A DNA stretch of 64,000 nt from Rhodoferax sp. Lineage in GTDB: Bacteria > Pseudomonadota > Gammaproteobacteria > Burkholderiales > Burkholderiaceae_C. Location: the NCBI RefSeq assembly GCF_018063565.1, contig NZ_JAGPBB010000005.1, forward strand, positions 1 to 64,000. Direction: 5' to 3'. Shown one piece after another: positions 37,901 to 46,492 of the stretch (positions are counted from its first letter, which is position 1; every line of letters starts with the position of its first letter). The notes below the pieces were generated by a model that searched no databases, was not told the DNA's origin, and saw nothing but the letters and a program-made list of their open reading frames with translations. The translations under genes were made by a program, and so were the position numbers.

Positions 37901-38607
37901 GGCAGGCTGCCCAGGGGTGGCTCGCAGCGTCTGCGCCTGCCGACCCGGCGCTGACCCAGGCATGGGATGCCTCGCTGGCGCGGCTGGGCCAGCGCCTGAA
38001 CCTGGAGCCGCAACACGGCGCCCTGCTGGACCCCTGGATACGCGCCATTTTGCTATCCAATATGCCGCTAGCGCATAAAGATAAAGTATCTGATGCTATT
38101 CAATTAGGATCGATTCCGACTGAGCACTGCTGGCCCGAGATGGCCTTTACCCTGCCGGTCCAGCGGTTGGCCAGCCAACGCCTGGATCAGCTGATCGGGC
38201 AACATCTGTGGCCAGGTCAACCGCGTGCCGCCCTGCCGCGCCAGGCACTGGAGGGCATGTTGACCGGGTTCATGGATCTGGTGTTTGTGCATCAGGGGCG
38301 CTACTACGTGCTCGACTACAAATCCAACCGTTTGCCGGACTACAGCGGGGTACAGCTGCAGCAGGCCATGCTGGCGCATCGTTACGATGTGCAGGCCGCA
38401 CTGTATGTGCTGGCGCTGCACCGCTTGCTGCGCTCCCGTCTGGGCCCGAGCTATGACTACGAGCGACACATGGGCGGCGCCCTGTACCTGTTTTTACGCG
38501 GTATTGACCAGCCCGGGGGTGGCCTGTTGCCATTGCAGCCGCCGCGTGCGCTGATTGAGGCGCTGGATCAGGCGTTTGGCGCGACGGCGCGACTGGAGGT
38601 CGCCTGA
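34981..38607 (+). CDS. recB: Exodeoxyribonuclease V subunit beta (RecB)
   Basis: This 1208-residue subunit is a 3'-5' superfamily 1 helicase plus nuclease. Walker A EASAGTGKTFTL near residue 20; DEFQDTDPW; GDPKQAIYSFRGAD; VTVHKSKGLEYPLVF; YVALTRAR. The C-terminal nuclease has GFMDLVFVHQGRYYVLDYKS, with the catalytic D...DYK. It loads RecA and degrades double-strand ends with RecC and RecD. ATG at 34981 shares TGATG with the recC stop; a GTG one codon earlier is possible. Two in-frame repeat copies occur near residues 405-420 (I, between DEFQDTD and GDPKQAIYSF) and 1024-1043 (J). Confidence 0.95.
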   Translation: MLHTLDPLTLPLNGLQLIEASAGTGKTFTLAALYVRLVLGHGAGSGPLGPGLFPPQILVMTFTDAATAELRERIRERLAQAARFFQTGDRGAADDFLLALQGQVDPGQWPLCAWRLDMAAQWMDDAAIFTIHGWSSRMLKTHAFDSASLFTQNRVEDAERLQLMATRDYWRRWFYALDAHALGALKVLGDTPQALLVRLQARWKASERAPQSDVPAPEPPDRLLERWSVWQQQRMPLESLARQGWRDDVIQALQAAAAAKTLKGYRSDWLGGWLAKMAAWAQGEEIEPEVLARFSRATLLAKGWLDAARWPVLADIEALHTHGLGEPEVADTLLAHAAQAVLRDYQRAKAQAAQFDFSDLLQNLYHALQAPDGRLAAAIAAQYPVALVDEFQDTDPWQFGALRRIYSCKPNQDVRCSPIFHETVTYQGEAGTVPASLGLIMIGDPKQAIYSFRGADLATYLQAREQAQGIYTLPGNYRSTPAVVTAVSRMFAQADAPFGSVPFVAVKACNHQVRPLQVAGQTQVALTVWHVPFEKTPTKDDFLQALSAVFASQMVTLLQSAAARPGDMAVLVRDRHEATAIRAALSARSVRSVYLSERNSVYASQQAHDLWRILRAVAQPGASRLVRAALATPTWALSWSALDALLADEAGWDAQVEQFMQWQQVWQAQGFLPMLYRLLHDQGLAARLLQRSTQGERELTNLLHLGELLQAASLALQGEGALIRYLEAQLRHPQASGDAAQLRLESDAQLVQVVTVHKSKGLEYPLVFLPFVSLYRAAEKDADRPDAERLAEDIRLLYVALTRARQALWLGVAQVRGDVDGPNPQPKSAVSRLLGRRVPGDLWERLQTWVCADVQVQAAPRPSGASYQPVQGHAPTPQPALQPQRRLTQRWWSASFSALTRGLMPHGMADLPTERDEKMGDAQLDATTPDELPLALMGGGPGAPGSDLLAIEPAFNSFPAGSRYGTLLHDLLEWQAAQGWLAASAPADPALTQAWDASLARLGQRLNLEPQHGALLDPWIRAILLSNMPLAHKDKVSDAIQLGSIPTEHCWPEMAFTLPVQRLASQRLDQLIGQHLWPGQPRAALPRQALEGMLTGFMDLVFVHQGRYYVLDYKSNRLPDYSGVQLQQAMLAHRYDVQAALYVLALHRLLRSRLGPSYDYERHMGGALYLFLRGIDQPGGGLLPLQPPRALIEALDQAFGATARLEVA
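36195..36240 (+). repeat. Short palindromic repeat, copy I (inside recB, between helicase motifs)
   Basis: It contains CTATAGCTGTAAACCAAATC and TGCGCTGCAGCCCAATTTTC. In frame, it encodes YSCKPNQDVRCSPIFHE between motif II (DEFQDTD) and motif III (GDPKQAIYSF), where RecB proteins normally have a short linker; the flanks add a few more residues. Confidence 0.65.
38051..38107 (-). repeat. Short palindromic repeat, copy J (inside recB, before the nuclease domain)
   Basis: Read on the minus strand: AATAGCATCAGATAC, then TATGCGCTAGCGGCATATTG and GATAGCA. It shares ATAGCATCA and GCGCT(A/G)G with copy E. On the gene strand it encodes AILLSNMPLAHKDKVSDAIQ, at the boundary of the nuclease domain. Confidence 0.65.
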
Positions 38608-40472
38608 TGGTGCTGCGTGATCTAACTGCCGACGCGCCTGAACTGCCCTTGAATGCGCTGGACCTGGCGTTCGCAGAATTCTTGCAGCAGTCCCAGCCCA
38701 GCGATGACCCGCGCCACGCCTGGTTGGCCGCGCTGGTGAGTCACCAGTTTGGACGGGGCCATGCCTGTCTGGATCTGGATCAATGGCGTCAGCACGGAGT
38801 CCGGAGCCTGGGCTGGGAGGCCCAACTGCAAGAACTGCTGCCGCTTGATCTGGCGCTGGCCGCTGACCGCTTGCCGTGGTGCGTTGGGCCGTCCAGCCCG
38901 CTGGTGCTGGACGGCGCGCGCCTGTATCTGCGGCGCAACTGGCAGGCCGAACAAAGTATTCGGGCCTCGATCCTGGCCCGGCTGGCGCAACCCTGCCCGG
39001 TGCCGCCCACGCTGGCCCCAGCGTTGGATGCCCTGTTTGGCACGGCATCCGACCGGGGCAGTCGTGGCCCGGACTGGCAAAAAGTGGCCTGTGCGCTGGC
39101 TGCGCGCCGGCGCTTCACCCTGATTACCGGCGGCCCGGGTACCGGCAAAACCACCACCGTGGTGCGTCTGCTGGCACTGCTGCAGTCGCAGGCGATGGCT
39201 GATGCCGGGGGCAGACCCTTGCGCATGGCGCTGGCCGCACCCACCGGCAAGGCAGCAGCACGGTTGGGTGAGTCGGTCGCTCGCGCCGTCAAACAGCTGC
39301 CCGCCGCCATGCAGCAGCACATCCCGACCCAGGCGCAAACCCTGCATAAACTGCTGCAGGTGCGTACCGCGGTGCAGGCAGTTGCGGCACCGGCGCTGGC
39401 ACTTGACGTGGTGGTGGTGGATGAAGCGTCAATGATTGACCTGGAGCTGATGGCGCGGCTGCTGGCCTGTGTACCCCTGTCGGCCAGCCTGATCCTGCTG
39501 GGTGACAAAGACCAGCTGGCCTCGGTCGAAGCCGGTGCGGTGATGGGGCAACTGTGCGGCCAGGCGCAGGCCGGTGGCTATGACGGCGAAACGCTGGACT
39601 GGGTGCATGCGGTGACGGGGCAGGACATCAGTGCCTGGCGCGGCAGTGGCCCGGTGCTGGCGCAACAGACCGTGATGTTGCGCCACAGCCACCGCTTTGC
39701 CGCCGACAGTCTGATTGGCCAGTGGGCCAGCGCGGTCAACGCCGGTGAGCGCCAAACCGTGGCCGGTTTGTGGGACGCCACGCCGCCCTGGCAGGCCCGC
39801 GCACCCGCCAGTGTGACCCGGCTGGAGCCACGCCTTGGCTTTGACAGCCAACTGGCGGCGCTGGTTCGGGTGGGCTGGCACGGCTGGCTGGCCGATTTGC
39901 AGGCACTGGCCGATCAGGACTGCAGCGATGCGCAGGCGCTGGCGCTGCTGCAGGCGCTGGGGCGGTTTCAGCTGCTGTGTGCGCTGCGCGATGGCCCCTG
40001 GGGGGTGACGGCGATCAACCGGGGCATTGCAAGGGCGCTGGGCCAACCCGTCGAGGGCTGGTTTGCCGGGCGTCCGGTGATGGTGACCCGCAATGACTAC
40101 AACCTGGGTTTGATGAACGGCGACATCGGGCTGTGTCTGCCCACGGCGCGTGGTTTGCGGGTGGTGTTCGCCCAGGCCGTGCCGGATGGCGGCCTGCAGC
40201 TGCACTGGGTGTTGCCAAGCCGGCTGGACGCCGTGGAAACCGTGTTTGCCATGACGGTCCACAAGTCCCAGGGTTCCGAATTCGACCATGTGGCTCTGGT
40301 GCTGCCAGAGCGCATCGCGCCGGTGCTGACGCGGGAACTGCTCTACACCGGCATCACCCGCGCCAAACAACAGTTGACGCTGGTCGTGCCGCAGGCGGGT
40401 GTGCTGCGTCAGGCAGCGGCGCAGAAGATACTGCGCAGCGGTGGCCTGTCCATGGCGTCCCAGTCCACTTGA
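38607..40472 (+). CDS. recD: Exodeoxyribonuclease V subunit alpha (RecD)
   Basis: This 621-residue subunit is the 5'-3' superfamily 1 helicase of RecBCD. Walker A ITGGPGTGKTTTVVRL; Walker B VVVDEASMIDLELMARLL; ILLGDKDQLASVEAGAV; MTVHKSQGSEFDHVALVLP; TRELLYTGITRAKQQL. An N-terminal domain of about 130 residues is the part that binds RecC. Its ATG shares TGATG with the recB stop, so all three subunits are translationally coupled in the order C-B-D. No repeat copy was seen in this gene. Confidence 0.95.
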   Translation: MVLRDLTADAPELPLNALDLAFAEFLQQSQPSDDPRHAWLAALVSHQFGRGHACLDLDQWRQHGVRSLGWEAQLQELLPLDLALAADRLPWCVGPSSPLVLDGARLYLRRNWQAEQSIRASILARLAQPCPVPPTLAPALDALFGTASDRGSRGPDWQKVACALAARRRFTLITGGPGTGKTTTVVRLLALLQSQAMADAGGRPLRMALAAPTGKAAARLGESVARAVKQLPAAMQQHIPTQAQTLHKLLQVRTAVQAVAAPALALDVVVVDEASMIDLELMARLLACVPLSASLILLGDKDQLASVEAGAVMGQLCGQAQAGGYDGETLDWVHAVTGQDISAWRGSGPVLAQQTVMLRHSHRFAADSLIGQWASAVNAGERQTVAGLWDATPPWQARAPASVTRLEPRLGFDSQLAALVRVGWHGWLADLQALADQDCSDAQALALLQALGRFQLLCALRDGPWGVTAINRGIARALGQPVEGWFAGRPVMVTRNDYNLGLMNGDIGLCLPTARGLRVVFAQAVPDGGLQLHWVLPSRLDAVETVFAMTVHKSQGSEFDHVALVLPERIAPVLTRELLYTGITRAKQQLTLVVPQAGVLRQAAAQKILRSGGLSMASQST

Positions 40473-40485
40473 ACCCGGAGTCCGT

Positions 40486-41607
40486 ATGAAGATAACGCTG
40501 ATGCAAACGCTTGCGCGTTTTTTTGTCCTGATTTCCGTTGGCACCAGTTTGGCCCTGGGCCAAACGGTCAGCGGGCTGTCGGGCAAAGCTGCAGCCATGG
40601 TCGGCCCGGAGGCGGGTCTGTGGGATGCCGGCCAGGGTTTCCAGTTTGATCTGGGAAAAAAGAAACGCCTGAAAGCGCGCCAGTCGGTCAGTGGCATCGC
40701 GTGCCAGATCACCAGCGCTGCACCAGGGCGGTGTTTGCTGGTGTTCGACGAAGGGGCGCAGGCGCGCTATGCCACGCTCGCGGAAGGCCACTTGCAGCCC
40801 GAGGGGGAGGCGGTGGCATTTCCAGGGCGCAGCGGGGAGCTCGACGCTGAGGGGGCTGCGAGCGACGGGCGTTTTGTCTACATCACCGGTTCGCATTCGG
40901 CCAAGCGGGCTGACTGCGCCAGCAACCCCGACAGTCGCTGGGTGGTCCGGGCGCCGTTGAACGCCGACCCGATGCGGGTGGATGTGTCGGCTGCGGTCAG
41001 CAGTGCCAAACTGTGGACCCTGATGCTGGCACACCCTGAGTTGCAGCCTTTCGTCGGCGAGAACAAATGCCTGGGCACCGAGCGACCCGCCAAGGCACCG
41101 CAACGGCAAGGTCAGCAAGGCATCAACATAGAAGGTCTGGCGGTGCGCGACGGCCTGCTTTACTTTGGTTTGCGCGGGCCGGTGATCGGTGGGCAGGCGC
41201 GGGTGCTGTCGTTGCCAGCGGATGCATTGTTTGTCGCTGCGGCGGATCAGGCGGCAGCGCCCCGGCTCCAGGTCAGCCTGCTGGCACTGGGGGCACAGCG
41301 TGGCATCCGTGACATGGTGGCGGTGTCGGATGGTGTGCTGCTACTGGCCGGACCGGATGATGATGACCGTAGCCAGGAGGCAGGTTGGGCGGTGTTCTGG
41401 TGGGATGGTCGACCTGGCCATACGGGTCAGCCGCCCCGACTTTTGGCCGGTCTGGATCTGAGTCAGGTCAAACTGCGGGCTTGTGACGTCACCATCAAGC
41501 CTGAGGCGATGACGGTCTGGGCTGAAACCGCCACCGCCTACCGGCTGCTGATCCTGTCGGATGGCTTGTGTGACGGTGGCGCGCTGGTCTTTACCGTGCC
41601 ACGCTGA
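40486..41607 (+). CDS. Secreted DUF3616 beta-propeller-like protein
   Basis: This is a 373-residue protein. Signal peptide MKITLMQTLARFFVLISVGT is followed by a cut near ALG-QT. Blocks that match DUF3616 are SGIACQITSAAPGRCLLVFD, GELDAEGAASDGRFVYITGS, then GINIEGLAVRDGLLYFGLRG and GIRDMVAVSDGVLLLAGP. The family is related to phytase-like/esterase-like propellers and has no established enzymatic role. GGAG at 40477-40480 is 5 nt from ATG 40486. It follows recD by 13 nt and may be co-transcribed, but its export suggests an independent job. Confidence 0.78.
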   Translation: MKITLMQTLARFFVLISVGTSLALGQTVSGLSGKAAAMVGPEAGLWDAGQGFQFDLGKKKRLKARQSVSGIACQITSAAPGRCLLVFDEGAQARYATLAEGHLQPEGEAVAFPGRSGELDAEGAASDGRFVYITGSHSAKRADCASNPDSRWVVRAPLNADPMRVDVSAAVSSAKLWTLMLAHPELQPFVGENKCLGTERPAKAPQRQGQQGINIEGLAVRDGLLYFGLRGPVIGGQARVLSLPADALFVAAADQAAAPRLQVSLLALGAQRGIRDMVAVSDGVLLLAGPDDDDRSQEAGWAVFWWDGRPGHTGQPPRLLAGLDLSQVKLRACDVTIKPEAMTVWAETATAYRLLILSDGLCDGGALVFTVPR

Positions 41608-41628
41608 TGCCAGCGCCCATTGACAGAC

Positions 41629-42963
41629 TCAAGTGGACTGCGCGCGGGCGGCAAGCCGCAGGTGCGTCGCCATGGCCTCGGCCAGCAAGCTGGCGCTGGC
41701 TTCCGGTAGACGGGCGGCGTCAAATCCGATGTTCAGGATCAGCTGGTTCTGGTAAGTGCTGGCCGCGGTGAACAGGGTCTGATAGGGCATCGGACACAAC
41801 GCAAAGGAAATTGCCTCCACCGCCGGGTCTTCGCTCACCGTGTCGACCACGCCCAGGTTGCTGACCATGGTATTGGGCAGCGAAGCCAGCGATTTTTTTC
41901 GGAAAGCCGCCATGTGCTCAGGTAAAACGGGTGCGCCGTTGAGTCCGAACATGTGGTAGAGCAGGTGGCCTTCACCACGGGCGATCTGCCGTCGAGTCTG
42001 GCTGATGACGTCTCGCGCCAGGTCCCAAATGTCGGTGTCTGCGCCGACCCGAAAGGTGTTGGAGATCAACGAGGTAAAAAACCCGGTCGGTGCGGTGGGT
42101 TGGGCCGGCTGCAGATGTTGGCGCAAGTCCACCGGACAAGACAATAAGAACACCGTCGACGGTGCATCGGGCTGTAACTGGCACTGCGCCAACAACTGGG
42201 CCGCACACAGCAGACCGTGTACGCTGCTGCCACGTGCTCGGGCCTGGGTGATCAAGGCCTGGGTGAGCTCGGCATCCAAGCGCTGGCGCAGCCAGCGGGG
42301 CCGCCGCTCGGATGCCTCGGCGGCCAGCCAGGGGATGGGCGGCACCGCGCCATGACGCCGGTAGTCATCGATCAAGGTGGCTTTGAGTTGTTTTGCGGCC
42401 TCGGGCTGCTCGGTCCAGCGAAACTGCGGTGGAAACGCATCGACCATGGCTGGCAATGCAGCGGGGCGCGCAGCCTGCGACGTGGCGGCCGGCGCGGCCA
42501 GCAGGCGCAGCAGGCGCGCCAGCATGGCGCTGCCGGAGCGGCCGTCGGCAATCGCATGGTGAAAACTCAAGCCCAGCACCGAGCGTGCGGGCGCGACAAG
42601 CTCCAGATACAGGCAACGCATCAAGGGTGCAGTGCCGGTGGCAAAGGGCTGCGAGAGTTCGTGCTCGATCCAGCCCTGCCAGTCCTGTGCGCCACACCGC
42701 CGGATTTGCAGCGTGACGGGCTGGCCCGGAGCGGGTTCAAAGCGCAGGCCTGTGGTGTCGGTCCAGCTGATGCTGGCTTGCAACAGCTGGTTTTCCTGCT
42801 GGATCAGGTCCAGTGCCGCCTGAATGCGCCCGGGCTCAAGATGCCCGGTGCGCTCGGCAAACACCACAAAGTTCATGCACGAGATGTGGTCTTGCAGAAA
42901 GAAAAAAGCCTCACCCGGATCAAGCGGGCGGGGCAGAGTTGCGGCGGCTAAGGCCGCTGTCAT
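41629..42963 (-). CDS. Condensation-domain / PapA-like acyltransferase
   Basis: This is a 444-residue CoA-dependent acyltransferase-fold protein. HHAIADG (about residue 147) is the HHxxxDG active site of NRPS condensation domains, PapA5 and wax-ester synthases. The N-terminus [20 protein letters not shown] and C-terminal [17 protein letters not shown] with DFGF-region equivalents fit alcohol/acyl acyltransferases. Its ATG overlaps the gcvP stop by 4 nt (ATGA), placing a probable lipid or ester-forming enzyme in the glycine-cleavage operon. No NRPS or PKS gene is nearby. Substrate unknown. Confidence 0.75.
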   Translation of the reverse strand: MTAALAAATLPRPLDPGEAFFFLQDHISCMNFVVFAERTGHLEPGRIQAALDLIQQENQLLQASISWTDTTGLRFEPAPGQPVTLQIRRCGAQDWQGWIEHELSQPFATGTAPLMRCLYLELVAPARSVLGLSFHHAIADGRSGSAMLARLLRLLAAPAATSQAARPAALPAMVDAFPPQFRWTEQPEAAKQLKATLIDDYRRHGAVPPIPWLAAEASERRPRWLRQRLDAELTQALITQARARGSSVHGLLCAAQLLAQCQLQPDAPSTVFLLSCPVDLRQHLQPAQPTAPTGFFTSLISNTFRVGADTDIWDLARDVISQTRRQIARGEGHLLYHMFGLNGAPVLPEHMAAFRKKSLASLPNTMVSNLGVVDTVSEDPAVEAISFALCPMPYQTLFTAASTYQNQLILNIGFDAARLPEASASLLAEAMATHLRLAARAQST

Positions 42964-45926
42964 TCGTCACCCGCCAGCGATGCCACCGGCACACAGGAGC
43001 AGAACAGGTTGCGGTCGCCATACACATTGTCAATGCGTCCCACTGGCGGCCAGTACTTGCTTTGCTTCAATGCAGGCACTGGAAATGCCGCCAGCGCTCG
43101 TGAATAGGGCTTTGACCACTCTGATTCAAGGAGCGTCGCGGCGGTGTGCGGGGCGTTTTTCAAAGGGTTGTTGTCGCGCGGCCAGAGGCCTTGCTCGACC
43201 TGGGCAATTTCACCACGGATGGCAATCATGGCGTTGATGAAGCGGTCAAGTTCGTCCAGCGTCTCGCTCTCGGTGGGTTCAACCATCAGCGTGCCTGGCA
43301 CCGGAAAGCTCAAGGTGGGCGCGTGAAAGCCGTAGTCCATCAGCCGCTTGCTCACGTCCTCGGCGCTGACGCCGTTGGCACCACCGGTGGCGTCTTTGAG
43401 GGGGCGCACATCCAGAATACATTCGTGCGCCACCCGGCCCGGTTTGCCATCCGCTGGCAGGCTGCTGTAAAGCGTGGGGAAATGCTCGGCCAAGCGGGCG
43501 CTGATGTAGTTGGCACTCAAAATGGCAGTTTCGCTGGCGGCTTTCAGGCCTTCGGCACCCATCATGCGGCAGTACATCCAGCTGATGGGCAACACCGCAG
43601 CGTTACCCAGCGGTGCGGCAGATACGGCACCCACCTGCGGGACATTGGCGGCATTGGACTTGTCAGCCTGACTGGACAGCGTGCCCGTGGCGTGGCCCGG
43701 CAAGAACGGCACCAGATCGGCCACCACACACACCGGGCCGACACCGGGGCCACCGCCGCCGTGCGGAATGCAAAAGGTCTTGTGCAGGTTCAGGTGGCTC
43801 ACGTCGCCGCCAAACTCGCCCGGTGCGGCCAGTCCTACCAACGCGTTCATGTTGGCACCGTCCACATACACGCGTCCACCATGGCGGTGCACCAGCGCAC
43901 AGAGTTCCTTCACCTGGGTCTCGAACACACCATGGGTGCTGGGGTAGGTGATCATCATCGCGGCCAGGTTGGCGCTGTGCTGCTCACATTTGGCTTGCAG
44001 GTCAGCCATGTCCACGTTGCCATGCGCATCGCAGGCGGTCACCACCACCTTCATGCCGACCATGGTGGCGCTGGCCGGGTTGGTGCCGTGAGCGCTGCTG
44101 GGGATTAGACAGATGTTGCGCTGGCTTTGCCCGCGCGAGGCGTGAAAGGCGCGAATCGCCAGCATGCCGGCGTATTCGCCCTGGCTGCCGGCGTTGGGTT
44201 GCAAACTGACACCAGCGTAACCCGTGGCTTGGCACAACCAGCTGCGCAACTGGGCGTCGAGCTCGGCATAGCCTTGGCGCTGGTCGGCCGGGGCAAAGGG
44301 GTGGATGTGGGCAAACTCGGGCCAGGTGATGGGGATCATCTCACTGGTGGCGTTGAGCTTCATGGTGCAACTGCCCAGCGGAATCATGCTGCGGTCCAGC
44401 GCCAGATCAAAGTCGCTCAGACGGCGGATGTAGCGCAACATGCTGGTCTCGGAATGGTGGCTATTGAACACCGGATGGGTCAAAAAGGCACTGCTGCGGC
44501 GCAGCTCGGCCGGGATCAGCGGCGCGGCGCTGGCCACAAGGTCTTCCACCTTGGGCAGGGCCTGGCCAGGTTTGGCAAACAGTTGCCACAACAGCGAAAT
44601 GTCCTCGCGGGTGGTGGCTTCATCGAGCGAAATTCCCAGAAATCCGTCCCATGCCATTTGCAGGTTAACGCCAATATCCACGGCCTTCTTTGCTATGCTT
44701 ATTGAATCTTCCCCGGCACGCACGGAAAGGGTATCAAAGACTTGCAGGCTTGCACCACGGTGGCTTAGGGTGTAGCCCATGGCGTGCAAACCTTTGGCCA
44801 GCACCGCGGTGAAGGTGGCCACGCGCTGCGCGATGCGCGTCAGGCCGACCGGGCCATGGTAGACCGCATACATACTGGCAATCACCGCCGGCAGCACCTG
44901 CGCGGTGCAGATGTTGGAGGTGGCTTTTTCACGGCGAATGTGCTGCTCGCGGGTTTGCAGCGCCAGCCGGTAGGCCGGGTTGCCGTGGGCATCCACACTC
45001 ACGCCCACCAGGCGCCCGGGCATGGAGCGCTTGAACTCGTCGCGGCAGGCCATGTAGGCGGCGTGCGGGCCACCATTGCCCATGGGCATGCCAAAACGCT
45101 GCGTGCTGCCAATGGCAATGTCGGCACCCATTTCGCCAGGCGGCACCAGCAGCGTGAGCGCCAGCAAGTCGGCGGCGACGATAAAGGCGGCTTGCTTGGT
45201 GTGCGCCTGGGCAATGGCGCTGCGCAGGTCGCTGATGGCACCGCTGCCGCTGGGGTATTGGTCCAGCGCGGCAAAGTAGTCACGGCTGGACAGCCAGTCG
45301 TCCCACTCCTGTGCGTTCATGGCCACCAGCACCTCGATGCCCAGCGGCTCGGCGCGGGTCTGGATGACCTCAATGGTTTGCGGGTGGCAGTCGCCGCTGA
45401 CGATGAAGGTATTGCTCTTGTTTTTGACGCTGCGTTGCGCCAGCGTCATGGCTTCGGCAGCGGCTGTGGCCTCGTCGAGCATGGACGCATTGGCCATGGG
45501 CAGTGCGGTCAGGTCACAAATCATGGTCTGGAAATTGACCAGCGCCTCCATGCGACCTTGACTGATCTCGGCCTGATACGGCGTGTAGGCGGTGTACCAG
45601 GCCGGGTTCTCCAGAATGTTGCGCAGGATCACACCGGGTGTGTGCGTGCCGTAATAACCCTGGCCGATGAAGCTCTTGAACACCTTGTTCTTGGCGGCAA
45701 TGGCTTTGAGCTCGGCAAGCGCTGCGGCCTCGGTGATGGCCGGCGGGATGTCCATGGGACGACTGCGGGCGATGGCGGGCGGCACGATCTCGTCCATCAG
45801 CGCCTGGCGCGACGGTGCACCCACGGCAGCCAGCATCACCGCCTCGTCGGCAGCACTGATGCCGATGTGTCGGGCCATGAATTCAGACGGGTTTTCGAGA
45901 CTGGAGAGGAGGGATTGATCTGACAT
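42960..45926 (-). CDS. gcvP: Glycine dehydrogenase (decarboxylating), P protein
   Basis: This 988-residue PLP enzyme decarboxylates glycine and passes the methylamine group to the lipoyl arm of GcvH. N-terminal [20 protein letters not shown] is standard. The PLP lysine is in [19 protein letters not shown], and [20 protein letters not shown] is the glycine-rich loop. ATG at 45926 starts [16 protein letters not shown]; longer frames are rejected. It lies 134 nt after gcvH, a gap occupied by a REP-like hairpin that could reduce gcvP relative to gcvTH. Confidence 0.97.
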   Translation of the reverse strand: MSDQSLLSSLENPSEFMARHIGISAADEAVMLAAVGAPSRQALMDEIVPPAIARSRPMDIPPAITEAAALAELKAIAAKNKVFKSFIGQGYYGTHTPGVILRNILENPAWYTAYTPYQAEISQGRMEALVNFQTMICDLTALPMANASMLDEATAAAEAMTLAQRSVKNKSNTFIVSGDCHPQTIEVIQTRAEPLGIEVLVAMNAQEWDDWLSSRDYFAALDQYPSGSGAISDLRSAIAQAHTKQAAFIVAADLLALTLLVPPGEMGADIAIGSTQRFGMPMGNGGPHAAYMACRDEFKRSMPGRLVGVSVDAHGNPAYRLALQTREQHIRREKATSNICTAQVLPAVIASMYAVYHGPVGLTRIAQRVATFTAVLAKGLHAMGYTLSHRGASLQVFDTLSVRAGEDSISIAKKAVDIGVNLQMAWDGFLGISLDEATTREDISLLWQLFAKPGQALPKVEDLVASAAPLIPAELRRSSAFLTHPVFNSHHSETSMLRYIRRLSDFDLALDRSMIPLGSCTMKLNATSEMIPITWPEFAHIHPFAPADQRQGYAELDAQLRSWLCQATGYAGVSLQPNAGSQGEYAGMLAIRAFHASRGQSQRNICLIPSSAHGTNPASATMVGMKVVVTACDAHGNVDMADLQAKCEQHSANLAAMMITYPSTHGVFETQVKELCALVHRHGGRVYVDGANMNALVGLAAPGEFGGDVSHLNLHKTFCIPHGGGGPGVGPVCVVADLVPFLPGHATGTLSSQADKSNAANVPQVGAVSAAPLGNAAVLPISWMYCRMMGAEGLKAASETAILSANYISARLAEHFPTLYSSLPADGKPGRVAHECILDVRPLKDATGGANGVSAEDVSKRLMDYGFHAPTLSFPVPGTLMVEPTESETLDELDRFINAMIAIRGEIAQVEQGLWPRDNNPLKNAPHTAATLLESEWSKPYSRALAAFPVPALKQSKYWPPVGRIDNVYGDRNLFCSCVPVASLAGDE

Positions 45927-45984
45927 GATGTTGGGTGAGTTGGGGGCTAATCGATCAAACACGAGGTAGCCATTGGGGGGTCTA

Positions 45985-46041
45985 GCAGAAATGGGGTCGG
46001 ATCCCAAATCATCATGAGTTGGGCTCTGACCCCATTTCTGC
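45985..46041. repeat. REP-like inverted pair between gcvH and gcvP
   Basis: GCAGAAATGGGGTCGGATCCC (two halves: GCAGAAATGGGG and TCGGATCCC, 45985-46005) faces GGGCTCTGACCCCATTTCTGC (46021-46041: GGGCTCTGAC and CCCATTTCTGC); 19 of 21 positions pair across a 15-nt loop. The ATGGGGTCAGAGCC core is like REP sequences that accompany REP-associated tyrosine transposases in other proteobacteria. No such transposase is in the window. It is distinct from the shorter repeat family elsewhere here. Confidence 0.75.
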
Positions 46042-46060
46042 GGGGCAAAAAACAGATTGT

Positions 46061-46435
46061 TCAGTGCGCCTCTGCTGCAAACGCCGTATAGCGGGTCTCA
46101 TCCATCATGTCGTCAAGCTCAGCCGGGTTGTCCAGCGTCATCTTGAAGAACCAGCCCGCACCCAGCGGGTCGGAGTTGGCCAGTGAAGGGTCAGCGCGCA
46201 AGGCTTCATTGACTTCCGTGACCGTGCCGTTGGCCGGCATGTACACATCGGCCGCCGCCTTGACCGACTCCACCACGGCAGCGGCGTCTTTGGCGGCGTA
46301 GGTCTTGCCCACTTCGGGTAAATCGACAAACACCACATCGCCCAGCGCGTCCTGCGCGTGGTGGGTGATGCCGACGGTGCCAATGTTGCCGTCGATGTTG
46401 ATCCATTCGTGGTCGGGGGTGTATTTAACGGTCAT
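46061..46435 (-). CDS. gcvH: Glycine cleavage system H protein
   Basis: This 124-residue lipoyl carrier shuttles the aminomethyl group between P, T and L proteins. The lipoyl lysine is in [14 protein letters not shown], flanked by [15 protein letters not shown] and [22 protein letters not shown], 7 nt before ATG 46435, is a good ribosome site. Middle gene of gcvT-gcvH-gcvP. Confidence 0.97.
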   Translation of the reverse strand: MTVKYTPDHEWINIDGNIGTVGITHHAQDALGDVVFVDLPEVGKTYAAKDAAAVVESVKAAADVYMPANGTVTEVNEALRADPSLANSDPLGAGWFFKMTLDNPAELDDMMDETRYTAFAAEAH

Positions 46436-46492
46436 GAGAGAACTCCAGTGAAATGAGGTGAGTCAAAAAAGTTGCTGTGCACAAGGGAAAAC

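Noticed and set aside
39429..40712. A 427-codon minus-strand frame
   Set aside because: It is antisense to recD, which has all helicase motifs.
44655..44712. AT-rich patch in gcvP considered as a repeat copy
   Set aside because: It contains AATAAGCATAGCAAAG but lacks the paired GCGC cores and conserved words, and the encoded residues fit GcvP.
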